A DNA stretch of 64,000 bases from DASWJZ01 sp963720705. GTDB lineage: Bacteria; Pseudomonadota; Alphaproteobacteria; Rhizobiales; Afifellaceae. A program made the translations under genes and the position numbers. This document shows positions 1-8,236 of this stretch, in pieces. Each line of letters starts with the position of its first letter. Positions within the stretch are counted from its first letter, which is position 1. The notes under the pieces are model-generated. The model saw nothing but the letters and a program-made list of their open reading frames with translations. It did no database searches and was not told the DNA's origin. The stretch covers positions 496,001-560,000 of the forward strand of contig CAVRGJ010000002.1 in NCBI GenBank assembly GCA_963720705.1, in the 5' to 3' direction.

Positions 1-193
1 CGCGGGCGCCGACTTCGCCGCTGGTAGGGCTGACGAATTCCGCGTCTCCGGGCGAGATCGCGACGAGCTGACAGGGACATTCCTGCCCGTCATGAAACAT
101 GCAGCGGCCGAGCAAGCTGAGCTGCACCCGCTGAAACCGGCCTCGGTCGGAATCTTTGGGTTCGATTGTCTGTTGAGCTTCCAGAGCCGGCAT
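1..193 (-). CDS. PilZ domain protein, 3' part cut by window edge
   Basis: Translation from the ATG at 193 gives an N-terminus containing GRFQRVQLSLLGR, then MFHDGQECPC and ISPGDAEF. This is the PilZ pattern: an R-x-x-R box near the start, a G-R core strand and a D/I-S-P-G turn. PilZ domains often bind cyclic di-GMP. The usual RxxxR motif appears only in a short form (DRGRFQR), so nucleotide binding is not certain. A GGGG stretch lies a few bases upstream of the ATG. About 64 residues are visible and the rest lies beyond the left edge. The gene follows the PAS gene at 294-902 on the same strand, with 100 bases between them. Confidence 0.7.
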   Translation of the reverse strand, partial: MPALEAQQTIEPKDSDRGRFQRVQLSLLGRCMFHDGQECPCQLVAISPGDAEFVSPTSGEVGAR

Positions 194-293
194 GGCAACC
201 CCGAATGTTCCAACTTATGCGGGCGGTTGCAGCCCAGTACGGAACCTATGCCGGTGTAGTTAAATATGTGTAAGCAGGGGCCGGTGCGCGTCG

Positions 294-902
294 CTACTTT
301 CCGCCTGGAACCACGGTCAAGTGCCCATAGCGGCGAGGAATTTTGAAAGAGGCAGCGACGGCGACCGGCGCAGCGGCGCGGCCCGCGTCGCGCAGTGCCG
401 GGCGGATATCGGGGAGGAAGCGAATCGACCGCAGCGCTTGTGAAACGACGCGGGCGCGCACACGGTTCGTCTCGTCGTGGCCACCGACGCGCTCCATCGA
501 CCCGATGGCGCCAGCGGTCCCGGTTTCTCCGGAAAGCGGAAGGAGCAGCATCTCGAAAGCGACAAAGCCGCCGCCTACCGTCTCTGCCACGACGCCGGAG
601 ACCATGCCGGTCGAACGGAACGCCGCCGCGCGGAGATCGCGCCTCAGCGTCGTCGCGTCGGTCGCGTTCCAAAGCGCAAGAAAGCTCTCGTCGCTGAGAT
701 CACGACCGTAACGGGTGGCAACCGAGGCGCCGCAGAAGCGGAAGCGAAAGCGCGCCTGGTCGGTATTCTCGATGTCGATGAGGAAGAGGGAGGGGAGTAT
801 TGTGGCAAGATCGCCTGCGCGCACGGCGGTCGCGCGCACTCCATTTCCCCGGTGACAGCTCGTCCAATAGGCGTAGAGGGCCTTGCTGGTCTCGTGCTTC
901 AT
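294..902 (-). CDS. PAS domain protein (PAS_5 type)
   Basis: The protein has 202 residues. I placed the start at the ATG at 902, which follows GGGGGCGAC, rather than at a longer upstream reading frame whose extra residues are low in complexity. The pattern YWTSCHRG, then FRFRFCGASVATRYGRDL and a short helix is typical of the small PAS_5 proteins of alphaproteobacteria, which carry one PAS-like fold and no output domain. The tail after residue 150 is rich in Arg and Ala. The ligand and partners are unknown. The next gene on the same strand encodes a PilZ protein, so a link to cyclic di-GMP signalling is possible, but that is inference. Confidence 0.7.
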   Translation of the reverse strand: MKHETSKALYAYWTSCHRGNGVRATAVRAGDLATILPSLFLIDIENTDQARFRFRFCGASVATRYGRDLSDESFLALWNATDATTLRRDLRAAAFRSTGMVSGVVAETVGGGFVAFEMLLLPLSGETGTAGAIGSMERVGGHDETNRVRARVVSQALRSIRFLPDIRPALRDAGRAAAPVAVAASFKIPRRYGHLTVVPGGK

Positions 903-1225
903 GTCGCCCCCGTCATCCCGGTTGGCCGATGGCGGCTCTTCGGCCACACTATCCGCGCATCCCAGGGATCCTTGTCGTGCCACGCGAGGTCGACACGGCG
1001 GGGTGAAACCATTTGTTAAGGTTAACGAAGCGTGAGCGTTGCGCGCATTGGGCGCTTCGCCTGAATTGCTGTCGCCAGTCCAAAGGCGGAACTCGCTAGG
1101 CTCGGGGCGGGCTGGAAGAACGAGAGGCAGGGGCGACAAGGAAACCGCCGGGCGTCAGGCCCGGCGGTTTTCGTTTTCGCGCGACCCGCCTTGCACGCCG
1201 CTTCCCCGAAGGGCATGACCGCGCG
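903..1225. other. Intergenic region between divergent PAS and rhomboid genes
   Basis: No convincing gene is seen in these 323 bases. Two TTAA motifs lie at about 1017-1026 (TTAAGGTTAAC). A strong intrinsic terminator at 1142-1175 points to the right although no upstream plus-strand gene exists. A short transcript from about 1030 to 1175 would account for it. Confidence 0.5.
1142..1175 (+). terminator. Intrinsic terminator with no upstream gene
   Basis: A perfect 12-bp stem pairs 1142-1153 (AAACCGCCGGGC) with 1159-1170, with a 5-base loop. It is followed by TCGTTTTCG on the plus strand. The minus strand lacks a T tract, so the terminator points right. It lies between two divergent genes, which is unusual and suggests a small RNA or an attenuated leader. 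Confidence 0.75.
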
Positions 1226-1942
1226 ATGAACCGCACCCGCGCCATCAATCTCCCGCCCGTCGTGCTTTGGCTCGCCGTCTCTTTCGTCGCCGTCCACGTC
1301 ACGCGCCAGTTCCTGAGCCAGGATCTCGACGAATGGGTGCTGCTTGCCTTCGCGTTCATTCCGGCGCGCTACAGTGAGATCGGCGCGCAGCTTCCCGGCG
1401 GCGAGGCGGCCCGCTTCTGGACACCGGTCACCTACGCCTTCCTGCACGCGAACTATCTGCACCTCTTCGTCAACATCATCTGGATGGCGAGCTTCGGGGG
1501 CGCGCTTGCTCGCCGTTTCGGAAGCGTGCGGTTTCTACTCTTGAGCCTGATTGCCGCGATCGCCGGCGCCGGCCTCCAATATGCAATGCATTCGGGCGAC
1601 GAGGCGCTCGTGATCGGCGCCTCAGGTGCGGTCTCCGGCATGATGGCGGGGACGGCGCGCTTCGCATTCTCTCCCGGCGGCCCACTCGCCGGCGGCGGGT
1701 CGCTCGCCGCGTTCAGCGTTCCCGCCGAGCCGCTCGCCGCCGTCTTGAGAAACGGTCGTGCGGTCGCCTTCATTCTGATCTGGTTCGTGGTCAACCTGAT
1801 CTTCGGGTTGGCAGGCGGCTATGTTTCCGGAATTGGCGGTCCGATCGCCTGGGAGGCGCACGTCGGCGGCTTCGTCGCCGGGCTTCTCGTTTTCTCTCTC
1901 CTAGACCCGGTCGGCCGCAGCCGCGATGAAAGTCTGGCGTGA
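1226..1942 (+). CDS. Rhomboid family intramembrane serine protease
   Basis: The 238-residue protein has six to seven hydrophobic segments. Three rhomboid signatures are present. HANYLHLFVNIIW holds the His and Asn of TM2. GASGAVSGM holds the catalytic Ser of the GxSG motif in TM4. AHVGGFVAG holds the catalytic His of the last core helix. The enzyme cleaves membrane proteins within or near their transmembrane helix; its substrate is unknown. The ribosome binding site is weak. The CBS gene follows 66 bases downstream on the same strand. Confidence 0.93.
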   Translation: MNRTRAINLPPVVLWLAVSFVAVHVTRQFLSQDLDEWVLLAFAFIPARYSEIGAQLPGGEAARFWTPVTYAFLHANYLHLFVNIIWMASFGGALARRFGSVRFLLLSLIAAIAGAGLQYAMHSGDEALVIGASGAVSGMMAGTARFAFSPGGPLAGGGSLAAFSVPAEPLAAVLRNGRAVAFILIWFVVNLIFGLAGGYVSGIGGPIAWEAHVGGFVAGLLVFSLLDPVGRSRDESLA

Positions 1943-2008
1943 TCGCTGCGGCGCTCCTAAACTAGCGATAGAGCTTCCTGAAGGGAGCCAGCCGAAAGGG
2001 AGGATCCG

Positions 2009-2437
2009 ATGACAGTCGCACGGATCATCAACGACAAGGGGCGGGACGTCGTAACCGCCTCCCCGGAAACTTCGCTTGCGGCGCTTGCGGCGACGCTATC
2101 CGAAAAGCGGATCGGCGCGATCGTAATCGTCGAGAAAGGCGCCATCCGCGGCATCATATCGGAACGCGATCTCGTGCGCGCAGTTGCCAAGCACGGCGGC
2201 GCCGCGCTCGTCATGCACGCCTCCGAGTGGATGACGGCGCGCGTCATGACATGCGAGCCGCGCGACACCATCAACGAGGTCATGCAGAAGATGACGAGCG
2301 GGCGCTTCCGCCACTTGCCGGTGGTGGAGAACGGCAAGCTCACAGGCATCGTGTCGATCGGCGACGTGGTGAAGCGGCGGATCGAGGACGTCGAACGCGA
2401 GGCCGACCAGATCCGCGAATATATCGCGACGGCCTGA
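2009..2437 (+). CDS. Tandem CBS domain protein
   Basis: This 142-residue protein consists almost only of two CBS domains, at about residues 8-62 and 74-130. Each shows the typical endings: GIISERDLVRAV in the first and GIVSIGDVVKRRI in the second. Such stand-alone CBS pairs usually sense adenine nucleotides and regulate a partner protein. A GGAGG ribosome binding site lies just upstream of the ATG. The gene converges on hisI with 14 bases between the stop codons. Confidence 0.93.
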   Translation: MTVARIINDKGRDVVTASPETSLAALAATLSEKRIGAIVIVEKGAIRGIISERDLVRAVAKHGGAALVMHASEWMTARVMTCEPRDTINEVMQKMTSGRFRHLPVVENGKLTGIVSIGDVVKRRIEDVEREADQIREYIATA

Positions 2438-2451
2438 CGCTGCCTCCGCGT

Positions 2452-2874
2452 TTAATCCGGCGCGGGGGTGGTGAGCATTTCGAGCGGTCGCTCCATCGGC
2501 CCCGCGCCGAGCGGCACGCGCCGGTAGAAACAGCTCGCGCGGCCGGTGTGGCATGTCCCCGCCCGGTCGGCCACTTTCGCGCGCACCAGGAGGACGTCCT
2601 GATCGCAGTCCGTCAGGATCTCAACGACGCGCTGTGACGCGCCTGACGTTTCGCCCTTCTTCCAGATGACGCCGCGGGAGCGGCTGAAATAGTGGACGAA
2701 GCCGGTCTGGAGCGTCAGCCCCAACGCCTCGCGGTTCATCCACGCCATCATCAGAACGCTGCCGTCGGCCACGTCGACGGCAATGCACGGAATGAGGCCG
2801 TCTGCGCCGAAGCGAGGCGAGAAGCGAAGCGACTCCTCAATTTTGTCCGGAGGGGTGGCTTTCGAAGCGGGCAT
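2452..2874 (-). CDS. hisI: Phosphoribosyl-AMP cyclohydrolase
   Basis: The enzyme opens the adenine ring of phosphoribosyl-AMP in the third step of histidine synthesis. At 140 residues it matches the single-domain HisI form without a fused HisE. Visible signatures are the WKKGETSG motif, DCDQD (the Asp/Cys metal site) and CHTGRASCF (Zn Cys and the conserved His). In many relatives hisI sits beside folE and the Fe-S scaffold gene. Here the scaffold gene diverges 99 bases away and folE is absent. Confidence 0.97.
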   Translation of the reverse strand: MPASKATPPDKIEESLRFSPRFGADGLIPCIAVDVADGSVLMMAWMNREALGLTLQTGFVHYFSRSRGVIWKKGETSGASQRVVEILTDCDQDVLLVRAKVADRAGTCHTGRASCFYRRVPLGAGPMERPLEMLTTPAPD

Positions 2875-2973
2875 TTTCGGGCGCTCGACTCTGATATTTG
2901 AAGGGAAGGTGGACGGCGTCCTATATAGGAGATCGGCTGAGGCTCAACCATTCAGGGGTCCGGCGGCGCTCAC

Positions 2974-3405
2974 ATGCTCGACGACATCTACAACAGCAAG
3001 ATTCTGGAACTGGCGGGGAACATCCCGCGGATCGGCCGGCTCGCCGATCCGGACGCGACCGCACGGGCGCATTCGCGGCTTTGCGGCTCGACCGTCACGG
3101 TCGATTTGAAGATGGCGGAAGGCAAAGTCTCCGACTTTGCCCACGACGTGAAGGCGTGTGCGCTCGGGCAGGCATCGTCGTCGATCATGGCGCGCAACGT
3201 CATTGGCTCGACGCCGGAAGAACTGCGTGAGCTCCGCGAGACCATGCGCAAGATGCTGAAGGAAAACGGCGCGCCGCCCGATGGTCGCTGGTCCGATTTG
3301 AAATACCTGGAACCCGTGCGCGACTATCGCGCCCGGCACGCCTCCACCATGCTGACCTTCGACGCCGTGGTCGATGCGGTGAACCAGATCGAGGCAGGCG
3401 GCTGA
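2974..3405 (+). CDS. SufU/NifU-like iron-sulfur cluster scaffold protein
   Basis: The 143-residue protein belongs to the NifU N-terminal fold family, which assembles Fe-S clusters on three Cys and one Asp. It keeps Cys in SRLCGS and in KACALGQASSS. The Asp after the first Cys is Ser, and the third Cys position reads RHAST. The cluster site is therefore incomplete by the classical standard. I recall similar substitutions in rhizobial homologues placed near hisI and thrS, so this may be a lineage feature with a different role rather than a broken gene. Confidence 0.85.
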   Translation: MLDDIYNSKILELAGNIPRIGRLADPDATARAHSRLCGSTVTVDLKMAEGKVSDFAHDVKACALGQASSSIMARNVIGSTPEELRELRETMRKMLKENGAPPDGRWSDLKYLEPVRDYRARHASTMLTFDAVVDAVNQIEAGG

Positions 3406-3454
3406 ATAGAAACGCAGAGCCAGAGCGCTAGAGAGGCGCGTGCAAGGGGGGAAC

Positions 3455-3658
3455 ATGCCGTTCGTGAACATTCGCATCCTGAAGGGCCATTCGCAGAAGC
3501 GGAAGGACGAGATTTCGCGCCGCGTGTCGGAGACGATTCGCGAGGTGGCCAAGCTGCCGACCGACGCGCAGGTCTGGGTCGTGTGGGAAGACGTGACTGA
3601 CGAGGATTGGTTCGTCGACGGAAAGTCCGTGAAGTCGATGCGCGCCAAGAAGACCTGA
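3455..3658 (+). CDS. 4-oxalocrotonate tautomerase family protein
   Basis: I chose the ATG at 3455, not the GTG at 3440, because it leaves Pro as the residue after Met (MPFVNIRIL). The N-terminal Pro is the catalytic base of this superfamily. AAGGGGGG precedes this start. The mature chain of about 66 residues fits the small tautomerase subunit, which works as a hexamer or dimer of trimers. The C-terminal half, with VWVVWEDV and a Trp-Phe-Val segment, matches the family. The substrate is unknown. The stop codon is one base before the next ATG, so it is probably co-transcribed with the SMP-30 gene. Confidence 0.88.
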   Translation: MPFVNIRILKGHSQKRKDEISRRVSETIREVAKLPTDAQVWVVWEDVTDEDWFVDGKSVKSMRAKKT

Positions 3659-3659
3659 G

Positions 3660-4547
3660 ATGAGCGTCGAGATCCGCGATCCGCGCTTCCGATCCGTGGT
3701 CGGCGGCACGGCGGAGCTTGAAAAGGTCGCGACCGGCTTCATGTTCACCGAGGGGCCGCTCTGGCACCCGACAGGGAAATTCCTGCTCTTCAGCGATATG
3801 CCCGGGAACATCATCCGCCGCTACAACGGGGCGGACGGCGTGGAGACGTTCCGTAAGCCAAGCAACATGGCGAACGGCCTGACCTACGACCGTGAGGGGA
3901 GGCTTCTCGCCTGCGAGCACGCGACGAGCCGCGTCACGCGGACGGAGGCGGACGGATCGCTAAGCGTGCTAGCCTCGCATCATGACCGCAAGGAGCTGAA
4001 CAGCCCGAACGACATCGTGGTCGGGCGCGACGGCGCGATCTATTTCAGCGATCCGACCTTCGGGCGCATGGAATATTACGGCGTGCCGCGCGAACCGGAG
4101 CTTGCGTTTCGCGGCGTCTACCGGATCGATCCGAAGAGCGGCAAGCTCAACCTTCTCGTCGACGATTTCGATCAGCCGAACGGTCTGTGCTTCTCGCTCG
4201 ACGAGAAGCGGCTCTTCGTCAACGACACGATGCGCCAGCATATTCGCGTCTTCGACGTCAGCGCGGACGGAGCGCTCGCCAACGGCCGCGTCTGGGCAGA
4301 GACGAAGGGCGAGGGAGAAGGCGGACCCGACGGCATGAAGATCGACAGCCGAGGCAACCTCTATTCCTGCGGGCCGGGCGGCGTGCACGTCTTCGATCCG
4401 GAAGGCGTCTCGCTCGGGGTCATCCGCATGCCGGAGCATACTGCGAACTTCACCTGGGGCGGCGACGATCTCCGCACGCTTTTCATCACCGCGTCGAATT
4501 CGCTCTACCGGACAAGGGTCATGGTGCCGGGCCGGCCGGTCTTTTGA
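3660..4547 (+). CDS. SMP-30/gluconolactonase family protein
   Basis: The 295-residue protein has the six-bladed propeller of this family. The metal ligands are visible as Glu in EGPLWHP, Asn in NSPNDIVV and in QPNGLCFS, and Asp in GGPDGMKID. The family hydrolyses sugar lactones or related cyclic esters using a divalent metal; the substrate here is not known. There is no signal peptide, so it is probably cytoplasmic. It starts one base after the tautomerase stop. This suggests a two-gene unit for a small catabolic step. Confidence 0.9.
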   Translation: MSVEIRDPRFRSVVGGTAELEKVATGFMFTEGPLWHPTGKFLLFSDMPGNIIRRYNGADGVETFRKPSNMANGLTYDREGRLLACEHATSRVTRTEADGSLSVLASHHDRKELNSPNDIVVGRDGAIYFSDPTFGRMEYYGVPREPELAFRGVYRIDPKSGKLNLLVDDFDQPNGLCFSLDEKRLFVNDTMRQHIRVFDVSADGALANGRVWAETKGEGEGGPDGMKIDSRGNLYSCGPGGVHVFDPEGVSLGVIRMPEHTANFTWGGDDLRTLFITASNSLYRTRVMVPGRPVF

Positions 4548-4593
4548 CCCAACGTCGCTTGCGGCGCGGGTCCGCCGCGCTCATATCCCCGGC

Positions 4594-4965
4594 ATGAGCG
4601 AATTCGGTTCGCAAAGGCTGGAGGTCGAGGCTCGCCAAATCCGCGCGGCCGCCTTCGCCCGCCGTGCCATTGGCTTGCCGGCGCTTCTCGTGCGCGGGCT
4701 GATCAAGCTCTACCGCTACACGCTCTCAAGCGTCATGGGGCGCACCTGCCGGCATCTCCCCACGTGCTCCGAATACGCCGACGTCGCGATCGGCCGCTTC
4801 GGGCTCTGGCGCGGCGGGTGGATGGCGCTCGCGCGGTTCACCCGGTGTCGCCCTGGCGGCACGCACGGCTTCGACCCGGTGCCGGAAATCTTGCCTGCGG
4901 ATACGTGCTGGTATAGGCCGTGGCGCTACGGCTTCTGGGGCTCGATCTCTGCGGATCGAGACTAA
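4594..4965 (+). CDS. yidD: Membrane protein insertion efficiency factor
   Basis: YidD is a small amphipathic inner-membrane-associated protein that helps YidC-dependent insertion. The signature runs from LIKLYRYTLSS through CRHLPTCSEYA to CRPGGTHGFDPVPE, with three conserved Cys. At 123 residues it is longer than the typical 70-90, with an extra N-terminal stretch of about 30 residues rich in charges. It lies just upstream of thrS, an order common in Hyphomicrobiales. Confidence 0.95.
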   Translation: MSEFGSQRLEVEARQIRAAAFARRAIGLPALLVRGLIKLYRYTLSSVMGRTCRHLPTCSEYADVAIGRFGLWRGGWMALARFTRCRPGGTHGFDPVPEILPADTCWYRPWRYGFWGSISADRD

Positions 4966-5036
4966 GGGCCGATAGTCCTCGAAACCGACGGATGAAAGGC
5001 GGCGCCGCCGCTGAAGCGGCAGCGCAGGGAAGGACC

Positions 5037-6998
5037 ATGGTCACGATCACTCTTCCAGACGGCGCCAATCGCGACTTCCCGGAAGGCGCGACCGGAACGA
5101 CCGTGGCCGAAGGCATCTCCAAGTCGCTCGCCAAGAAAGCGGTCGCCATAAAGGTGAACGGCGTCCTCGCCGATCTTTCCGATCCGGTGCCACAGGGTGC
5201 CAAGATCGCGATCGTCACGCGCGACGACCCGGCAGCGCTGGAGCTCATCCGCCACGACAGCGCGCATGTGCTTGCAGAGGCCGTGCAGGCGCTCTTTCCC
5301 GGCACGCAGGTCACGATCGGCCCGGTGATCGAGAACGGCTTCTACTACGACTTCTTCCGGAACGAGCCGTTCTCGACCGAAGACTTCGCCGCGATCGAGG
5401 CGAAGATGCACGAGATCGTCGCGAAGAATAAGCCATTCACCAAGGAGGTGTGGGACCGCGAGCGCGCGAGGAAAGTCTTCCGCGACAAGGGCGAGATGTT
5501 CAAGGTCGAGCTCGTCGACGCGATCCCGGAAGGCGAGGACGTCAAAGTCTACTCGCAGGGCGACTGGTTCGACCTCTGTCGCGGCCCGCACATGCCGTCG
5601 ACCGGCTTCGTCGGCGACGCCTTCAAGCTCACAAAGCTTGCCGGCGCCTATTGGCGCGGCGATTCCAATCGCCAGCAGCTGCAGCGGGTCTACGGCACCG
5701 CCTGGGCGACAAAGAAGGAGCTCGACGCCTATCTCACCATGCTCGATGAGGCGGAGAAGCGCGACCATCGGCGCATCGGGCGCGAGATGGATCTCTTCCA
5801 TCTGCAGGAAGAGGCGCAGGGCTCGGTGTTCTGGCATGCCAAGGGCTTTGCCATCTGGCGCACGCTCGAAGCTTATATCCGCCGTCGGCTCGACGCCGAC
5901 GGCTACATCGAGGTGAAGACGCCGCAGCTCATCGACGCAAAGCTCTGGGAGATGTCGGGCCACTGGTCGAAGTTCCGCGAGAACATGTTCGTGGTGCCCG
6001 ACCACACGCCAAGCATCGAGGAGCACGGCCCGATCATCCATGGCGAGGTCGACCGCTGGATGGCGCTGAAGCCGATGAACTGTCCGGCGCACGTGCAGAT
6101 CTTCCGGCAGGGCATCAAGTCGTACCGCGACCTGCCGATCCGCATGGCGGAGTTCGGCTGCTGCCATCGCAACGAGCCGCATGGCGCGCTGCACGGGCTG
6201 ATGCGCGTCAGGCAGATGACGCAGGACGACGCGCACATCTTCTGTACCGACGATCAGGTGACGGATGAGACACGTCGCTTCCTGGCGCTCTTCGCGCGCG
6301 TCTACGGCGACGTGGGCATGACCGATATCCGCTACAAGCTCGCGACACGCCCTGATGTGAGGGCAGGCGACGATGCGACGTGGGATCGCGCCGAGAAGTC
6401 GCTTGCCGACGCGCTGACCGCTTCGGGTATCGACTTCGAATATGCGCCGGGCGAGGGTGCGTTCTACGGGCCGAAGCTCGAGTTCCACCTGACCGACGCG
6501 ATTGGCCGCACCTGGCAGTGCGGCACCTATCAGCTCGACTACGTGCTGCCGGAAAGGCTCGATGCCATCTATGTCGGCGAGGACGGCGGCAGGCATCGGC
6601 CGGTGATGCTGCATCGAGCGGTGTTCGGTTCGTTCGAGCGCTTCATCGGCATCCTGCTCGAGCACTATGCCGGGCGGCTGCCACTCTGGCTCGCGCCGAC
6701 GCAGGTGGTCGTCGCGACGATCACTTCGGACGCCGACCCCTATGCCGAGGCGGTCGCTGCAAAGCTCGGTGCCGCCGGGCTCCGCGTGGGCGCCGACATT
6801 CGCAATGAGAAAATCAACTACAAGGTCCGCGAGCACTCGCTCGCGAAGGTGCCGGTGATGCTCGTCGTGGGGCGGCGCGAGGCGGAGGAGGGGACTGTGT
6901 CGATACGCCGGCTCGGCGCCAAGGAGCAGACTTCGGCGAACCTCGACACAGCGCTTCGCGACCTTTTCGTCGAAGCGACGCCGCCGGACCTTCGGTAG
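5037..6998 (+). CDS. thrS: Threonine-tRNA ligase
   Basis: The 653-residue enzyme charges tRNA-Thr. I chose the ATG at 5037, which follows GGAAGGACC and begins MVTITLPDG at the TGS domain; the longer open frame upstream overlaps yidD. Domains in order are TGS (1-60), the second N-terminal editing domain with HDSAHVLAEA, the class II catalytic core (about 240-540) and the anticodon-binding domain (about 545-645). Zinc ligands are Cys in MNCPAHV, His in the HGLMRVRQ region and His in VMLHRAVFGS. No T-box leader is visible. A tRNA-Thr gene lies far to the right at 61.5 kb. Confidence 0.98.
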   Translation: MVTITLPDGANRDFPEGATGTTVAEGISKSLAKKAVAIKVNGVLADLSDPVPQGAKIAIVTRDDPAALELIRHDSAHVLAEAVQALFPGTQVTIGPVIENGFYYDFFRNEPFSTEDFAAIEAKMHEIVAKNKPFTKEVWDRERARKVFRDKGEMFKVELVDAIPEGEDVKVYSQGDWFDLCRGPHMPSTGFVGDAFKLTKLAGAYWRGDSNRQQLQRVYGTAWATKKELDAYLTMLDEAEKRDHRRIGREMDLFHLQEEAQGSVFWHAKGFAIWRTLEAYIRRRLDADGYIEVKTPQLIDAKLWEMSGHWSKFRENMFVVPDHTPSIEEHGPIIHGEVDRWMALKPMNCPAHVQIFRQGIKSYRDLPIRMAEFGCCHRNEPHGALHGLMRVRQMTQDDAHIFCTDDQVTDETRRFLALFARVYGDVGMTDIRYKLATRPDVRAGDDATWDRAEKSLADALTASGIDFEYAPGEGAFYGPKLEFHLTDAIGRTWQCGTYQLDYVLPERLDAIYVGEDGGRHRPVMLHRAVFGSFERFIGILLEHYAGRLPLWLAPTQVVVATITSDADPYAEAVAAKLGAAGLRVGADIRNEKINYKVREHSLAKVPVMLVVGRREAEEGTVSIRRLGAKEQTSANLDTALRDLFVEATPPDLR

Positions 6999-7023
6999 AG
7001 CGCGGCCCGAAGGCGGCCGCAGA

Positions 7024-7048
7024 GGATCGGGCTTTAGTCGCCCGATCC
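7024..7048. terminator. Hairpin between convergent thrS and 7034-8137
   Basis: A perfect 9-bp stem, GGATCGGGC with GCCCGATCC, encloses a 7-base loop and spans the 3' end of the minus-strand gene. There is no T tract on either side, so it may be a transcript-stabilising hairpin or a weak bidirectional terminator. Confidence 0.4.
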
Positions 7049-8137
7049 CGCCGACACGTCCGGTTCCATCGGCTCGTCGCCGGCCGCAGGCGGGACCATT
7101 GGGCCGGTCTCCGGCTGCACGACGTCGGAGAGGCGCACTTCGATGTCGCGCTCAAGCCCCGTCTCGACGGTGAAATCGCGCGAGTAGATCTGACCCTGGT
7201 GCTTGGCGACGGCGGTGTAGTTCCCCGCGGCGAGAATCAGCGACGGGAACGCGCCGACGCTTTCGTTCACGGTGATCCCGTCCTGCGTGGTGACCGTCCA
7301 GCTCGTATTGGCGATGGCCTCGCCGCCTTCTTCGGAGACCAGCTTCAGCGTGACCTCCGCGCCGGTGTGGCGCATCACCGCCTCGGTGAGCTTGCCGGCC
7401 TGCACCTCGATGTCGGCGCGCACGATGGCATTGACGTTACCGTAGCGGCTGATGACGTGGTACTTGCCGGCGGACAAGCGGAGGATGCGGCCGGGCGCGG
7501 CGTTCGGGACGACGGTCACGAGCTCGCCGGTTTCGTCCGGCTGCAGCACCTCGAAGGTGAGCTGACCGGGCGGGATCGGCCGGTCGTCGCCGACCACGGA
7601 GTTGAGCTTAAGGCCGCCGGCGTCGATGACCAGCGATTCGGTCCGGTCGGTGCCGGCGACGGTGACGTGCTTCGTCGCACCGGCCCGGCCGAAGGCGGCG
7701 TGCACGAAATAGTCGCCGGACGGGAGCTGCACCGTCATCGTGCCGCCGGGCGGCGTCTCGGCGTAGAGCGGGAGCTGGCCATCGGACCCGGGCTGCGATC
7801 CGAAGACGCGCCAGATCAGCCCGTTGGTCAGGAGCGGCCCATCCGGCACCAGGCGCGCCTCGAGCACGAGGTTGTGGCGGCGACCGGGGAGGAGAGGCGC
7901 GGGTGTCGTCTTCCGCGCCGTCGGCTGTGGCGGCACGGTCAACGTGCTGGCCGCCGGCGGCGCCTCCGGCGCTGCCAGGGTATCGATGGCCGGCGGCATC
8001 AGCACCGTGTCGAGATCGGGGGCGACGAGGCCCTGCGAGAAGATATCGGCGCCGGGGCTCGTCGTATCTTGCGCGAAGCCGGCGGAACCCGCCGCGAAGA
8101 AAAAAAGCGTCGCAACAATGCGCGCGATGAGGACCAT
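7034..8137 (-). CDS. Secreted multi-domain beta-sandwich protein, unknown function
   Basis: The 367-residue protein begins with a clear signal peptide (MVLIARIVATLFFFAAG, cleavage near GFAQ). A Pro/Ala-rich linker runs to about residue 85. Three to four repeated units of 80-90 residues follow, each alternating beta strands with patterns such as LPSGDYFVHAAFG, LSAGKYHVISRYG and LAAGNYTAVAKHQG. These repeats resemble carboxypeptidase-regulatory-like or other Ig-like folds. The tail is acidic and Pro-rich. It is probably periplasmic or cell-surface and may bind envelope components; no catalytic motif is visible. Confidence 0.85.
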   Translation of the reverse strand: MVLIARIVATLFFFAAGSAGFAQDTTSPGADIFSQGLVAPDLDTVLMPPAIDTLAAPEAPPAASTLTVPPQPTARKTTPAPLLPGRRHNLVLEARLVPDGPLLTNGLIWRVFGSQPGSDGQLPLYAETPPGGTMTVQLPSGDYFVHAAFGRAGATKHVTVAGTDRTESLVIDAGGLKLNSVVGDDRPIPPGQLTFEVLQPDETGELVTVVPNAAPGRILRLSAGKYHVISRYGNVNAIVRADIEVQAGKLTEAVMRHTGAEVTLKLVSEEGGEAIANTSWTVTTQDGITVNESVGAFPSLILAAGNYTAVAKHQGQIYSRDFTVETGLERDIEVRLSDVVQPETGPMVPPAAGDEPMEPDVSAGSGD

Positions 8138-8236
8138 CGGCAGACCATCCCCTGGAATGGCAAATTCGCGGGCGACCGTGGTAAGCCGGCGAGGATGGCG
8201 AATTCAAGACTTGACGATTCCAAGAGGGGTTTTTCG

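Noticed and set aside
4962..6836. Long antisense open frame over thrS
   Set aside because: It mirrors a highly conserved housekeeping gene, is rich in Arg and Val from codon complement and has no family features.
7199..8236. Long plus-strand frame leading into the nitroreductase gene
   Set aside because: It is antisense to the secreted protein gene at 7034-8137, and the nitroreductase has a proper start at 8237.
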